Shown here: positions 51,549 through 60,171 of the stretch, in pieces
How the letters are laid out: every line of letters starts with the position of its first letter
Numbering within the stretch: the stretch's first letter is position 1
NCBI RefSeq assembly: GCF_904066215.1
Contig: NZ_LR880474.1
Span: forward strand, 744,001 to 808,000
Source of the DNA: Microbacterium sp. Nx66
GTDB lineage: Bacteria > Actinomycetota > Actinomycetes > Actinomycetales > Microbacteriaceae
Direction of reading: 5' to 3'
DNA length: 64,000 bases
Translations under genes and position numbers: made by a program
Notes under the pieces: model-generated
Databases searched by the model: none
Seen by the model: the letters and a program-made list of their open reading frames with translations, nothing else
Told to the model about the DNA's origin: nothing

Positions 51549-52064
51549 ATGAGGTTCCTCCCCGCTCTCCTCGTCGACGCCGTCCTCGTCCTCGTCTTCG
51601 CCGCCATCGGCCGGGCCTCCCACCAGGAGGACCCGGCGGGGTTCCTTCTCACGGCCTGGCCCTTCCTCGTCGCCCTGCTGCTCGGGCACGCTGTCGCGGC
51701 GCTGCTCCCCGGGCGCCCGCGTCGGCCGTGGTCGCTGCCGTGGGGCGCGGTGGTCTGGGCGGTGACGGTCGTCGGCGGCATGCTGCTGCGGCTGCTCAGC
51801 GGAGACACCGCGGAGCTGCCCTTCATCATCGTGGCGACGCTCGTGCTCGGCGTGTTCCTGCTCGGCTGGCGTGGGCTCACCGCGCTCGTCCGTCGCCGAC
51901 GCGTGACCGCGGCGGCTGCGACGGCGGAGGACTCCGCCGTGCCCGCTCCGGAGGCCGCACCGGTCGCCGAAGAGGTGGCGACGGATGATGAGGCGCACAC
52001 GCCCGATGAGGAGAACCGATCCGCCTCCGATGAGCAGGCCCGTCCCGGCGGCCCGTCGGCCTGA
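51549..52064 (+). CDS. DUF3054 membrane protein
   Basis: 171 residues. Three to four membrane segments in the first 115: LLVDAVLVLVFAAIGRASH, FLVALLLGHAVAALL, VVWAVTVVGGMLLRLLS and TLVLGVFLLGWRGL. The pattern A(I/L)GRxSH after segment 1 and the PF...VATLVLG block are typical of DUF3054. A 55-residue acidic tail (AEDSAVPAPEAAPVAEE) has no known role. Function of the family is unknown. Confidence 0.83.
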   Translation: MRFLPALLVDAVLVLVFAAIGRASHQEDPAGFLLTAWPFLVALLLGHAVAALLPGRPRRPWSLPWGAVVWAVTVVGGMLLRLLSGDTAELPFIIVATLVLGVFLLGWRGLTALVRRRRVTAAAATAEDSAVPAPEAAPVAEEVATDDEAHTPDEENRSASDEQARPGGPSA

Positions 52065-52095
52065 CACGGCTCCGCTCGCGCCGCTCCGGCAGGAC

Positions 52096-52584
52096 TCAGC
52101 GCGGCGCCTGCGCCGCGAGCCGGGCGTCGGTGGTGATCTCACGACGCGTCCAGGCGAACAGATGTTGCGCGTCGAATGTGCGGGAGCACCGGGCGCAGGA
52201 CGTGGCTCGCGTCGGGCGCCGGTGGCGGTACGTGACGTGTCCGGCCGGGCATCGCCCCACCCAGGGGGCGAGCTCGACCGCGGTCTCCCCGTGATGCGTC
52301 GTACCGCCGACGTAGCCCAGGTCGCGCGCCACGCGCTTCCACGCCGGACCGTGCGCCGCCTTGTGCCCGGCGAGCGCGTGCGCGACCTCGTGCAGCAGCA
52401 CCTGATGGATGTCGTCGTCCTCGAAACGGGCGGCGAGGTACCGCGACACGGTGATGCGCTTGCGCGTGTAGTCGCACTGCCCGGCGCGACGCTTGGCATG
52501 GTCGAAGTCGAACGACCAGCTGTCGTCGAGATGCAACCGGATCAGTGCCTCGCCCCAGACGCGCACGCGGTCAAGTTCCGCCAT
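52096..52584 (-). CDS. SprT-like zinc metallopeptidase-domain protein
   Basis: 162 residues. HEVAH at 65-69 is the zinc site, with His74 beyond it. Four cysteines or Cys/His pairs in CPAGH...CARC form the SprT zinc ribbon. SprT/Spartan-like proteins degrade DNA-crosslinked proteins in eukaryotes; bacterial homologues are less understood. Runs opposite to and 31 bp from DUF3054. Confidence 0.87.
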   Translation of the reverse strand: MAELDRVRVWGEALIRLHLDDSWSFDFDHAKRRAGQCDYTRKRITVSRYLAARFEDDDIHQVLLHEVAHALAGHKAAHGPAWKRVARDLGYVGGTTHHGETAVELAPWVGRCPAGHVTYRHRRPTRATSCARCSRTFDAQHLFAWTRREITTDARLAAQAPR

Positions 52585-52590
52585 GCGCTC

Positions 52591-52596
52591 AGGCTA
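52591..52596 (-). promoter_or_regulatory. -10 box of the SprT-like gene (leaderless)
   Basis: TAGCCT on the minus strand, 6 nt before ATG 52584. Same hexamer as upp. Confidence 0.45.
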
Positions 52597-52628
52597 AGGC
52601 ATGCCGCGGACACTCAGGCGCATCGGCG

Positions 52629-53156
52629 TCAGCCCGCGACGAGCTGCGCCGGACGACGACGCTCCACGGCTTCGATGGCCAGCAGCACCGTCTCGAGCTC
52701 GCGGTCCTCGGCGCCGGACTCGCGCCGCAGGAACAGCGACTGCTTGAAGCTCTCCCGCGCGGTCTCGTAGTCTCCCGCATCGTAGGCGTTCTTGCCGTGG
52801 TGCTGGTAGGCGAACGCGGCGATCGACAGCCAACGCTGGCCCTCGGCCTCCGTGGCGCAGGTGGCCAGCTCCTGCTCGGCGGCGGCGTGGGCCCCGCGGT
52901 ACTGCAGGATCGTGGCGTGGAGCACGCGGGCGCGGAGCACGTCCTTGCGCGTGCCGGCCATGCGGGCCTGCCGCACCGCCTCGTCGGCGAGGACGAGGGC
53001 GTCGTCGAGGCGACCGAGCACCTTCAGCAGCCACACGCGCTCGAGCAGGGCGGGAAGGCTCCGCTGCTCCTCGATCTCGTCCAGGCGGGCGGCGCACTCA
53101 TCGAGGTCGACGCGTTCGCGGAGGCTCTCCTGGTCGTATCCCCGGATCAAACTCAT
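52629..53156 (-). CDS. tetratricopeptide-like helical repeat protein
   Basis: 175 residues, all helical. Pairs of helices such as LERVWLLKVLGRLDDALVLADEAV, LHATILQYRGAHAAAEQELATCA and FAYQHHGKNAYDAGDYETARESF match TPR units (Gly/Tyr/Ala pattern in the last). No catalytic residue or localisation signal is visible. Probably binds proteins; partner unknown. ATG 53156 with an SD AAGGAGAG. Confidence 0.75.
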   Translation of the reverse strand: MSLIRGYDQESLRERVDLDECAARLDEIEEQRSLPALLERVWLLKVLGRLDDALVLADEAVRQARMAGTRKDVLRARVLHATILQYRGAHAAAEQELATCATEAEGQRWLSIAAFAYQHHGKNAYDAGDYETARESFKQSLFLRRESGAEDRELETVLLAIEAVERRRPAQLVAG

Positions 53157-53237
53157 TGCTCTCCTTCCGCGCGTCCCCGCGACTGTCCCCGTCCAGTCTG
53201 CCTGCCGCTTCCGCGCTCCTCGGGGCGGCGCGCCCGG

Positions 53238-54098
53238 TCAGCGCAGGAACAGCGACGCATCCGGGCGCGGGGAGGCGACCGCGTCGGCATCGGTGACGAT
53301 GCGGGCCCCCTGGAGGAAGGCGCGGGCCTCGTCCCCCTGGGCGATCTTCGCGGGGTGCGGGCCGGCGGCCAGCATCCGTGGCAGCCACTCCGTCGGCAGC
53401 GGCGCGGCGGATGCCGCCACCACGAGATTGCCGAAGCGGCGGCCCTTGAGCACCTGGGTGTCGGCGAGGATGCCGATCTCCGGAAGGACCTCGGCGATCG
53501 TCGCGGCCTGTCGACGGGCGAACGAGAGACCGGGGCCGTCGGCGACGTTGACCAGCAGCACCCCGCCGGGCGCGAGCAGCGCGGCGAGCTCGCGGTAGAA
53601 CTCCACGCTCGTGAGGTGGGCGGGGGTCTGCGCGCCCGAGTACACGTCGGAGACGACGAGATCGCAGGCGGCGTGCAGGGCGGCCGGGAGCTTGCGGACT
53701 CCCTCCCTGGCATCGCCGATGCGCAGGCGGATCGCCGCCCCCTTCGGCAGCGGGAGGTGCTCGCGGACGAGCTGGACGAGCGGGGCCTCCAGCTCGATGA
53801 CCTGCTGACGGGACCCCGGCCGCGTCGCGTCGATGTAGCGGGGGATCGTCAGGGCGCCGGCGCCGAGGTGGACGGCGGTGAGCGGTCCGGGGCGGAGCTG
53901 GTCGATCACGGCGCCCATCCGCACGATGTACTCGAAGTGCAGGTGGGTGGGGTCGTCCAGATCGACATGGGACTGCGGGGTGTCGTCGACCACGAGCTCG
54001 AAGCCGCTCGTGAACTCGGAGGGGAGGATGCGGGCGATGCCGCCGTGGTCGAGACGGGTCTGCGGGTGCTCGGCATCCCGTGATCGCGTCCGTCCCAT
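53238..54098 (-). CDS. spermidine synthase-like methyltransferase-fold protein
   Basis: 286 residues. SAM/dcSAM-type Rossmann fold: LTAVHLGAGALTIPRYIDATRPGSRQQVIELEAPLVQLVRE and DLVVSDVYSGAQTPAHLTSVEFYRELAALLAPGGVLLVNVADG. FELVVDDTPQSHVDLDDPTHLHFEYI is the N-terminal strand block of spermidine synthases. The residues for polyamine binding are not complete, so a true spermidine synthase is not claimed. TAGGCT 7 nt upstream supports ATG 54098. Confidence 0.85.
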   Translation of the reverse strand: MGRTRSRDAEHPQTRLDHGGIARILPSEFTSGFELVVDDTPQSHVDLDDPTHLHFEYIVRMGAVIDQLRPGPLTAVHLGAGALTIPRYIDATRPGSRQQVIELEAPLVQLVREHLPLPKGAAIRLRIGDAREGVRKLPAALHAACDLVVSDVYSGAQTPAHLTSVEFYRELAALLAPGGVLLVNVADGPGLSFARRQAATIAEVLPEIGILADTQVLKGRRFGNLVVAASAAPLPTEWLPRMLAAGPHPAKIAQGDEARAFLQGARIVTDADAVASPRPDASLFLR

Positions 54099-54105
54099 GT
54101 CGTCG

Positions 54106-54111
54106 AGCCTA
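54106..54111 (-). promoter_or_regulatory. -10 box of the spermidine synthase-like gene (leaderless)
   Basis: TAGGCT on the minus strand, 7 nt before ATG 54098. Confidence 0.45.
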
Positions 54112-54129
54112 CGCCGCGCCCGCCTCGGG

Positions 54130-55395
54130 TCAGCGCTGGTTGCCCACCGCGCAGGTCTCCTGCTCGAGGGTCTGGCCCGAGACCTCCGGCGGGAGGGTCG
54201 CGCGGGCATCCGGCGTTGCGGTCGCCTCGGGACCGGGGTCCGACTCCGGGGCCGTGGGCGCCGTGGGAGCGGGGGTGACGAGCTCCACGCCGCGGTGCGT
54301 CGTCACGTCTCCGGTGAGCTGCAGCGGTTTGCCGGCCCGCACCGCATCCCAGAGCGCGGCGGCGGCGTCCTCGTCGGGCACGACCTTGTCGTCGTCGAAC
54401 GGGTCGACGACGTTCGGGTACTGCACGAAGGCGAAGTCGCCGAACCTCACGTCCTTGAGAGCGAGGGCGAGCTGCGCCAGCCGCAGCGGGTCGGCGAGCT
54501 CGTCGCTGGGGTCGATGTTGTCGGCGATGGCGTTCGTCAGCCGCAGGACCTTGGGGATGTCGGTCAGCGTCTCCTCGCTCAGCACCTTCTTGGCCAGTCG
54601 CGACATGTACTGCTGCTGATTGGAGATGCGGGCGAGGTCGCTCTCGTCCCCCACGCCGTGCCGGGTGCGGATGAACTGGAGCGCCTCCACGCCCGAGACC
54701 GTCCGCATGCCCGCCGGCCAGTCGATGCCCGTGTGGCGGTCGCGGATGCCGTCGCCGGCGATGCAGACCTCGACCCCGCCTATCGCATCGGTGACGGCCA
54801 TGACGCCGTCGAAGCTGATCTTGGCGGCGAACTCCACGGGGATGTCACCCAGTTCGCTCACGGTCTTCGCGATACAGGAGAGGCCGGCGTGCTCGAACAG
54901 CGAGTTCATCGATGCCTTCTCCATCGCCGACGCGACGGAGCCGTCCTCACGGGTGCACTCCGGCACGGGCACGCCGAGGTCGCGGGGGAGGGAGACGACG
55001 GTCACGTTCCGCGGGGCGGCGGAGACGTGCACGAGGAGGTTCACGTCGTTCCGACTGAGGCCGTCCGCCTCGGCGCAGCGCTCATCGAAGAGCGCGGTGG
55101 CCTTCGGGCCGCATTCGTCCGTGCCCACGATGAGGATGCTGAAGGCCTTGTCGTCGGGATACGCGCCGAGGGTGGGCGGGTCGACCTGCGGTGCACCCTC
55201 CAGGGTGACGGCCCCGTCGCCCACGCGGTTGAAGACGTCCCAGACGAGGAACCCGGCGACCGCCGCGGTCGAGACGAGCACCACGGCGAGTCCGATCCCG
55301 AGCCCGCGGAGCACGCGGGACGCGCGTCCGCGTGCAGGGTGCGGGGCATGCCGGGGGAGTGGGCGGCGGTCGGCGTCAGATCCACGTCGGGGCAT
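54130..55395 (-). CDS. LytR-CpsA-Psr (LCP) family protein
   Basis: 421 residues. One membrane segment (VLRGLGIGLAVVLVSTAAVAGFLVW, 28-52), outer LCP domain: FSILIVGTDECG, GLSRNDVNLLVHV, VVSLPRDLGVPVPEC, GIDWPAGMRTVSGVEALQFIRTRHG and DLARISNQQQYM carry the Asp and Arg residues that bind the lipid pyrophosphate. Attaches secondary polymers to peptidoglycan. A Pro/Thr/Ala-rich 50-residue tail follows. Divergent from the sugar importer. Confidence 0.93.
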   Translation of the reverse strand: MPRRGSDADRRPLPRHAPHPARGRASRVLRGLGIGLAVVLVSTAAVAGFLVWDVFNRVGDGAVTLEGAPQVDPPTLGAYPDDKAFSILIVGTDECGPKATALFDERCAEADGLSRNDVNLLVHVSAAPRNVTVVSLPRDLGVPVPECTREDGSVASAMEKASMNSLFEHAGLSCIAKTVSELGDIPVEFAAKISFDGVMAVTDAIGGVEVCIAGDGIRDRHTGIDWPAGMRTVSGVEALQFIRTRHGVGDESDLARISNQQQYMSRLAKKVLSEETLTDIPKVLRLTNAIADNIDPSDELADPLRLAQLALALKDVRFGDFAFVQYPNVVDPFDDDKVVPDEDAAAALWDAVRAGKPLQLTGDVTTHRGVELVTPAPTAPTAPESDPGPEATATPDARATLPPEVSGQTLEQETCAVGNQR

Positions 55396-55401
55396 GCGGG
55401 G

Positions 55402-55407
55402 AGCCTA
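55402..55407 (-). promoter_or_regulatory. -10 box of the LCP gene (leaderless)
   Basis: TAGGCT on the minus strand, 6 nt before ATG 55395. Confidence 0.45.
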
Positions 55408-55453
55408 CCCCGGAGGCCTGATGTTACGGCGGTGTGACGATTCTGGGAGGAAC

Positions 55454-55482
55454 TTGCAGGGAATTAGTTAGTCGTGAATACT
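55454..55482 (+). promoter_or_regulatory. promoter of the sugar importer operon
   Basis: TTGCAG (55454-55459), 17 bp, AATACT (55477-55482), in a short AT-rich patch. GAATTAG and GAATACT occur 15 bp apart and could be half sites for the RpiR regulator encoded in the same operon. Confidence 0.45.
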
Positions 55483-55542
55483 TTTTCCTATCCCCGGTAC
55501 GCACCCGATGCACACCTGGACTTTCAAAGAGGAGATCCCCCC

Positions 55543-56832
55543 ATGCACAAGCGCATTCTTCCGGCGGTGGCGCTCGGCGCCGTCGCCACGATCGCTCTGG
55601 CCGGCTGTGCCGGCGGCAGCGGTGACAACGGCTCGACCAACGGCGAGGGCCAGGAGCTGACCGTCTGGATCATGAAGGGGACCAACCCCGACGCGACCGC
55701 CTTCTACGACAAGGTCTCGGAGGCCTTCGAGGAGGAGACCGGTGCGAAGGTCACCATCGAGGAGATCCAGTGGGCCGACGCCCACGACCGCTTCGTGACC
55801 TCGATCGCCGGGAGCACGACCCCGGACATCGCCGAGACCGGCACCACCTGGACCGCGGAGTTCGCCGACGCCGGCGCGCTCCTCCCGCTCGACGAGTACG
55901 TCGACGCGGAGGACGGCCTGCGCGACGACCTCGTCGAGGGCCTCGCCGTCGCCGGCACCTACGACAAGGAGCTGTACGGCATGCCGTGGTACGCCGGCGT
56001 CCGCTCCATCGTCTACCGCACCGACGTGTTCGAGGAGCTCGGTCTCGAGGCTCCGAAGACCTGGGACGACATCGTCGCCGCGGGTGAGGCCATCAAGGCC
56101 GCCAAGCCCGACATGCTGCCCTTCCCCGTCGCGGGCGACGCCGAGTTCCAGGTCTACCCCTGGGTCTGGGGCGCCGGCGGCGAGATCGCCACGAAGGACG
56201 GCGACACCTGGACCAGCGAGCTCGACAGCGCCGAGTCGCAGGCCGGCATCGAGTTCTACACGGGTCTGGCCACCGAGCACGGCTTCTCGTCGGCCGGTGC
56301 GACCACGTGGAAGGAGACCGACCTCCGGGACGCCTTCACGCAGGGCAACGTCGCGATGATGCTCTCCGGCTCCTGGACGCCGAACGCCCTCATCGAGGCC
56401 AACCCCGAGCTCGAGGGCAAGATCGGCGCCGCCGTGATCCCCGGCCAGGACGGCGGCATCGCGCCCTCCGTGCTCGGCGGCTCGCACCTGTCGGTCTTCA
56501 ACACCACGGAGAACGCCGACCTCGCGTGGGAGTTCGTCAAGCTCATGACCACCGGTGAGTTCGCCGAGCAGTGGTCCGACGAGACCGGCTACTTCCCGGG
56601 CGTCCAGTCCGCGATGGAGGAGGCCCTCGCCTCGACCGACCCGCTCGTCGCACCGTTCGCCGAGCAGATGGTCGACGGCGGCGCGTCCGTCCCGGTCACG
56701 CCGAACTTCGGCGCCGTGCAGGCGAAGAAGACCACCAACGCCATGATCCAGGCCATCCTCAGCGGGCAGAAGGACGTCGCGACCGCGACGAAGGACGCCG
56801 CTGCCGAGATGACCCAACTGCTCAACCAGTAA
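55543..56832 (+). CDS. sugar ABC transporter substrate-binding lipoprotein
   Basis: 429 residues. Signal peptide with lipobox LAGC, then a family 1 extracellular solute-binding fold: QELTVWIMKGTNPDATAFYDKV, WYAGVRSIVYRTDVFEELGL and AMMLSGSWTPNAL. Aromatic residues (Trp, Tyr, Phe) are placed to stack sugars. In this operon, with a NagZ-like enzyme and a MurR/RpiR regulator, an amino-sugar disaccharide or muropeptide ligand is likely. ATG 55543 with SD AAGAGGAGAT. Confidence 0.91.
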   Translation: MHKRILPAVALGAVATIALAGCAGGSGDNGSTNGEGQELTVWIMKGTNPDATAFYDKVSEAFEEETGAKVTIEEIQWADAHDRFVTSIAGSTTPDIAETGTTWTAEFADAGALLPLDEYVDAEDGLRDDLVEGLAVAGTYDKELYGMPWYAGVRSIVYRTDVFEELGLEAPKTWDDIVAAGEAIKAAKPDMLPFPVAGDAEFQVYPWVWGAGGEIATKDGDTWTSELDSAESQAGIEFYTGLATEHGFSSAGATTWKETDLRDAFTQGNVAMMLSGSWTPNALIEANPELEGKIGAAVIPGQDGGIAPSVLGGSHLSVFNTTENADLAWEFVKLMTTGEFAEQWSDETGYFPGVQSAMEEALASTDPLVAPFAEQMVDGGASVPVTPNFGAVQAKKTTNAMIQAILSGQKDVATATKDAAAEMTQLLNQ

Positions 56833-56847
56833 GGAACCATTCCTTCC

Positions 56848-57822
56848 ATGTCGATGGTGCAAGCGCCACTGCCGGCCACGAAGGCGGAGCCCTCCTCCGC
56901 CTCCGTGGCCGGCGGCCGGAAGCGTCGGGGTCTCTCGATCGTCACGGCCCGCCCCTGGCTCCTCCTCGCCCCCGGGCTGATCATCCTCGCGGGGCTGATG
57001 CTCTGGCCGCTCGTGCAGGTGTTCCTCTACTCGCTGCAGGACTACGGTCTGCGCGAGATCAACACCGGTGAGAGCAACTGGATCGGGCTGGACAACTACG
57101 CCGAGGCGCTCACCAATCCGACCCTGTGGACGGTGGTGCTCCCCAACACGGTCGGCTTCGCGGCCGTCGCGGTGTTCACCACCGTCGCACTCGGAACCCT
57201 CGTGGCGCTGCTGCTGGCGCGGCTGGGCACCGTGTGGCGCACCATCGTCTCCAGCTGCATCATGGTCGCGTGGGCGATGCCCGCCGTGACCGGCACGTAC
57301 GTCTGGACCTTCATCTTCGATGCCGACCGCGGCATCTTCAACAGCGTCCTGCAGGACCTCGGCCTCATCGACGGTCAGGTCAACTGGTTCACCAACCAGT
57401 GGTCGTTCTACGCGATCGTGCTGCTGAACGTCGTCCACCACGGCTTCCCGTTCGTGGCCATCACCGTGCTCGCCGGCCTCCTGGGCGTCTCGAAGGAGAT
57501 GCTCGAGGCCGCGGCGCTCGACGGGGCCGGCGCGTGGCGCCGCTTCTGGAAGATCATCTTCCCGACGCTCAAGCCCGTCTTCTCCGTCGTCATCATCCTG
57601 TCGACGATCTGGGACTTCAAGGTCTTCGCGCAGGTCTACCTCATGCCCGGCGGCAGCGGCGGCAACCGTCAGGTGCTCAACCTCGGCGTGTGGTCGTACG
57701 TGGAGTCGTTCGGTCAGAACCGCTACGGGTTCGGCGCCGCGCTCGCGGTGCTGCTGACCCTCGTGCTGATCGGCATCACGATCGTCTACATCCGCTCCCT
57801 CATGAAGGAGGACGAGCTGTGA
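56848..57822 (+). CDS. sugar ABC transporter permease (MalF-like)
   Basis: 324 residues, six membrane segments after a 34-residue cytosolic N-terminus. EAA loop: LEAAALDGAGAWRRFWKIIFPTLKP. WPLVQVFLYSLQDYGL near residue 50 is typical of CUT1 permeases. Starts 15 bp after the binding protein; the second permease overlaps its stop. Confidence 0.92.
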   Translation: MSMVQAPLPATKAEPSSASVAGGRKRRGLSIVTARPWLLLAPGLIILAGLMLWPLVQVFLYSLQDYGLREINTGESNWIGLDNYAEALTNPTLWTVVLPNTVGFAAVAVFTTVALGTLVALLLARLGTVWRTIVSSCIMVAWAMPAVTGTYVWTFIFDADRGIFNSVLQDLGLIDGQVNWFTNQWSFYAIVLLNVVHHGFPFVAITVLAGLLGVSKEMLEAAALDGAGAWRRFWKIIFPTLKPVFSVVIILSTIWDFKVFAQVYLMPGGSGGNRQVLNLGVWSYVESFGQNRYGFGAALAVLLTLVLIGITIVYIRSLMKEDEL

Positions 57823-58652
57823 ACCCCCGCCCCAGGCTCCGGTCGCGCATCGGACTCGGCATCGGCGTCGCCGCCGTCCTCATCTTCACGCTGTTCCCCG
57901 TCTACTGGATGGTCTCCAGCGCGTTCGACGGCAAGGCCTCCAGCGGTGGGCAGTCGCTCCTCCCGCAGGAGTTCACGTGGGACAACTTCGCCTTCGTGCT
58001 CACCGAGGGCGGCTTCGGCACCTACCTGCGCAACTCCGCCATCGTGGCCCTCGTCACGGTGCTCGTCAGCGCGATCGTCTGCCTGCTCGCGGCGGTCGCC
58101 GTGGCGCGGTTCCGCTTCAAGTTCCGCACCACGGTCCTGATGATGATCCTCGTGGTGCAGATGGTGCCGCTCGAGGCCCTGGTCATCCCGCTGTTCCTCC
58201 AGGTGAAGAGCCTCGGCCTGCTGAACAGCATCATCGGCCTCATGGTGGTCTACGTGGCGCTGTCGCTCGCGTTCGGCATCTGGATGCTGCGCGGCTTCGT
58301 CGCGGCCGTCCCGGTCGAGCTCGAGGAGGCCGCCTACATCGACGGCGCGAGCTGGTGGCGGATGTTCCGCTCCATCCTGCTGCCCCTGGTGATGCCCGGC
58401 CTCGTCGCGACGAGCATCTTCAGCTTCATCACGGCGTGGAACGAGTTCATCTTCGCCATGACGATCCTCGGCGCGCAGACCGACCAGTACACGGTCTCGA
58501 TCGGGCTCAAGTCGTTCTTCGGCCTGTACTCGAACGACTGGGGCAGCATCATGGCCGCCTCCACGATCATCACCGTGCCCGTCATGATCTTCTTCGTCAT
58601 CGTGCAGCGCCGGCTCTCCGCCGGCATGGTCGCGGGAGCGGTGAAGGGATGA
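57819..58652 (+). CDS. sugar ABC transporter permease (MalG-like)
   Basis: 277 residues, six segments. EAA loop: LEEAAYIDGASWWRMFRSILLPLVMPG; VYWMVSSAFDG and TAWNEFIFAMTIL are CUT1 landmarks. No ATPase gene follows, so a shared MsiK-type ATPase encoded elsewhere is expected. GTG 57819 overlaps the previous stop (GTGA). Confidence 0.92.
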   Translation: MNPRPRLRSRIGLGIGVAAVLIFTLFPVYWMVSSAFDGKASSGGQSLLPQEFTWDNFAFVLTEGGFGTYLRNSAIVALVTVLVSAIVCLLAAVAVARFRFKFRTTVLMMILVVQMVPLEALVIPLFLQVKSLGLLNSIIGLMVVYVALSLAFGIWMLRGFVAAVPVELEEAAYIDGASWWRMFRSILLPLVMPGLVATSIFSFITAWNEFIFAMTILGAQTDQYTVSIGLKSFFGLYSNDWGSIMAASTIITVPVMIFFVIVQRRLSAGMVAGAVKG

Positions 58653-60157
58653 CCGACGAGCTCGAGCGCCTCGCGAACGGCGTGCTCTGGCCCGGGTTCC
58701 TCGGCACCACGGCGCCCGCCTGGCTCGTGGAGGAGCTGCGCGACGGCCTGGCCGGAGTCGTGTACTTCGGACAGAACGTGGGAGAGGGACTGCCCGCGCT
58801 GAGTGCGCAGATCCTCGACGCGAACCCCGACGCCCTGATCGGCGTGGACGAGGAGGGCGGCAGCGTCACGCGGCTGGAGTCCGGGAGCGGCTCGACCCTT
58901 CCCGGCGCCGCGCAGCTCGGTGCCCTCGACGACGTGGTCGCGTCGGAGCGGACCGGCGCGGAACTCGCCCGTCGCGTGCGCGCCGTCGGTGCGAACGTGG
59001 TGCTCGGTCCGGTCGCCGACGTCAACACCGACCCGCGCAACCCCGTCATCGGCGTACGCTCGTTCGGATCCGACGAGGCGCTGGTGACGCGCCACGTCGT
59101 CGCCACGGTCGACGGCATCCAGGACGGCGGCGTCGCCGCGTGCGTCAAGCACTTCCCCGGTCACGGCGACACCCACCTCGACTCGCATCACGCGCTTCCC
59201 GAGATCGCGCTCGACGTGGCCGAGTACGAACGCGTGCACCTCGAGCCGTTCCGGGCGGCCGTCGAGGCGGGCGTCGACGCGATCATGACCGCGCACATCG
59301 TCGTCCCCGCGTGGGGCGCGCAGCCGGCGACCCTCAACCCGCGTGTGCTCGGCATGCTGCGGGAGTGGGGCTTCCGGGGCGTCATCATCACCGATGCGCT
59401 GGACATGGCCGCGATCCGCGAGACCGTCGGGCTGGGAGGAGGCGCCGCCCTCGCTCTGGCCGCCGGCGCCGACCTCCTGTGCATCGGAAACCCGACCAAC
59501 CCCGGCGACGCCGCCCTTCCCGACCAGGACCGCCGCGACTTCCTCGCCGCCCGCGACGGGATCGTGGCCGCGCTGCGTGACGGCTCGCTCTCCCGGGAGC
59601 GCGTCGAGGAGGCCGCCGCGCGGGTGTCGGCCCTCGCCACCCGGCTGCGCACGAGCGATGCCTCGGACGAGGAGATCGCCGCGTTCGACGCCGCCGAGAT
59701 CGTCCGTCGGTCCGTGTCCCTCGCCGGCGACACCCCCGAGGCCGCGACTGCCCTGGCGGTGATCGACGCCCGACGTCGCTCGACGCTCGCGGTGGACAGC
59801 GCCGCCGCGTACGTCGCGGAAGCGCTCGCGGGAGACGGCATCCGGGTGCGGCTGGACGTGGCGTCACGCCCCGTGGCCGAGCAGGATGCCGTGATCGACG
59901 AGGTCGCCGCGGCGACCGGCACGACGGTCGTCCTCGTGGACCGGCCGGATGCGGAGCCGGCGCAGCGCGCACTCATCGAGCGGGCCGCGCTCCGGGATCC
60001 GGGAGCGGTCGTGGTGAACGTCGGCCTGCCCGTACAGGAGCCGCTGCCGCTGCCCACCATCGAGGTCGGTGCCGCCAGCCGGCTCGGCGCTCAGACCGCG
60101 CGGGACGCGCTCCTCGGCCGCTTCGTGCCCCGACAGAGGACGACCGCCGCCGGTTGA
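58649..60157 (+). CDS. GH3 beta-N-acetylhexosaminidase, NagZ type
   Basis: 502 residues, no signal peptide, so it acts in the cytosol. VKHFPGHGDTHLDSHHALPE is the NagZ His/Asp loop (catalytic dyad), GVDEEGGSVTRLE the substrate-side block, and GFRGVIITDALDMAAI holds the nucleophile Asp. A C-terminal alpha/beta domain from about residue 370 resembles that of longer GH3 enzymes. Cleaves non-reducing GlcNAc (or similar) from imported disaccharides. ATG overlaps the permease stop. Confidence 0.9.
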   Translation: MTDELERLANGVLWPGFLGTTAPAWLVEELRDGLAGVVYFGQNVGEGLPALSAQILDANPDALIGVDEEGGSVTRLESGSGSTLPGAAQLGALDDVVASERTGAELARRVRAVGANVVLGPVADVNTDPRNPVIGVRSFGSDEALVTRHVVATVDGIQDGGVAACVKHFPGHGDTHLDSHHALPEIALDVAEYERVHLEPFRAAVEAGVDAIMTAHIVVPAWGAQPATLNPRVLGMLREWGFRGVIITDALDMAAIRETVGLGGGAALALAAGADLLCIGNPTNPGDAALPDQDRRDFLAARDGIVAALRDGSLSRERVEEAAARVSALATRLRTSDASDEEIAAFDAAEIVRRSVSLAGDTPEAATALAVIDARRRSTLAVDSAAAYVAEALAGDGIRVRLDVASRPVAEQDAVIDEVAAATGTTVVLVDRPDAEPAQRALIERAALRDPGAVVVNVGLPVQEPLPLPTIEVGAASRLGAQTARDALLGRFVPRQRTTAAG

Positions 60158-60171
60158 GACGGGATCAGCGC

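Noticed and set aside
57977..58648. In-frame upstream extension of the GH3 gene over the permease
   Set aside because: It reads the MalG-like gene out of frame; ATG 58649 overlapping the permease stop gives the family N-terminus.
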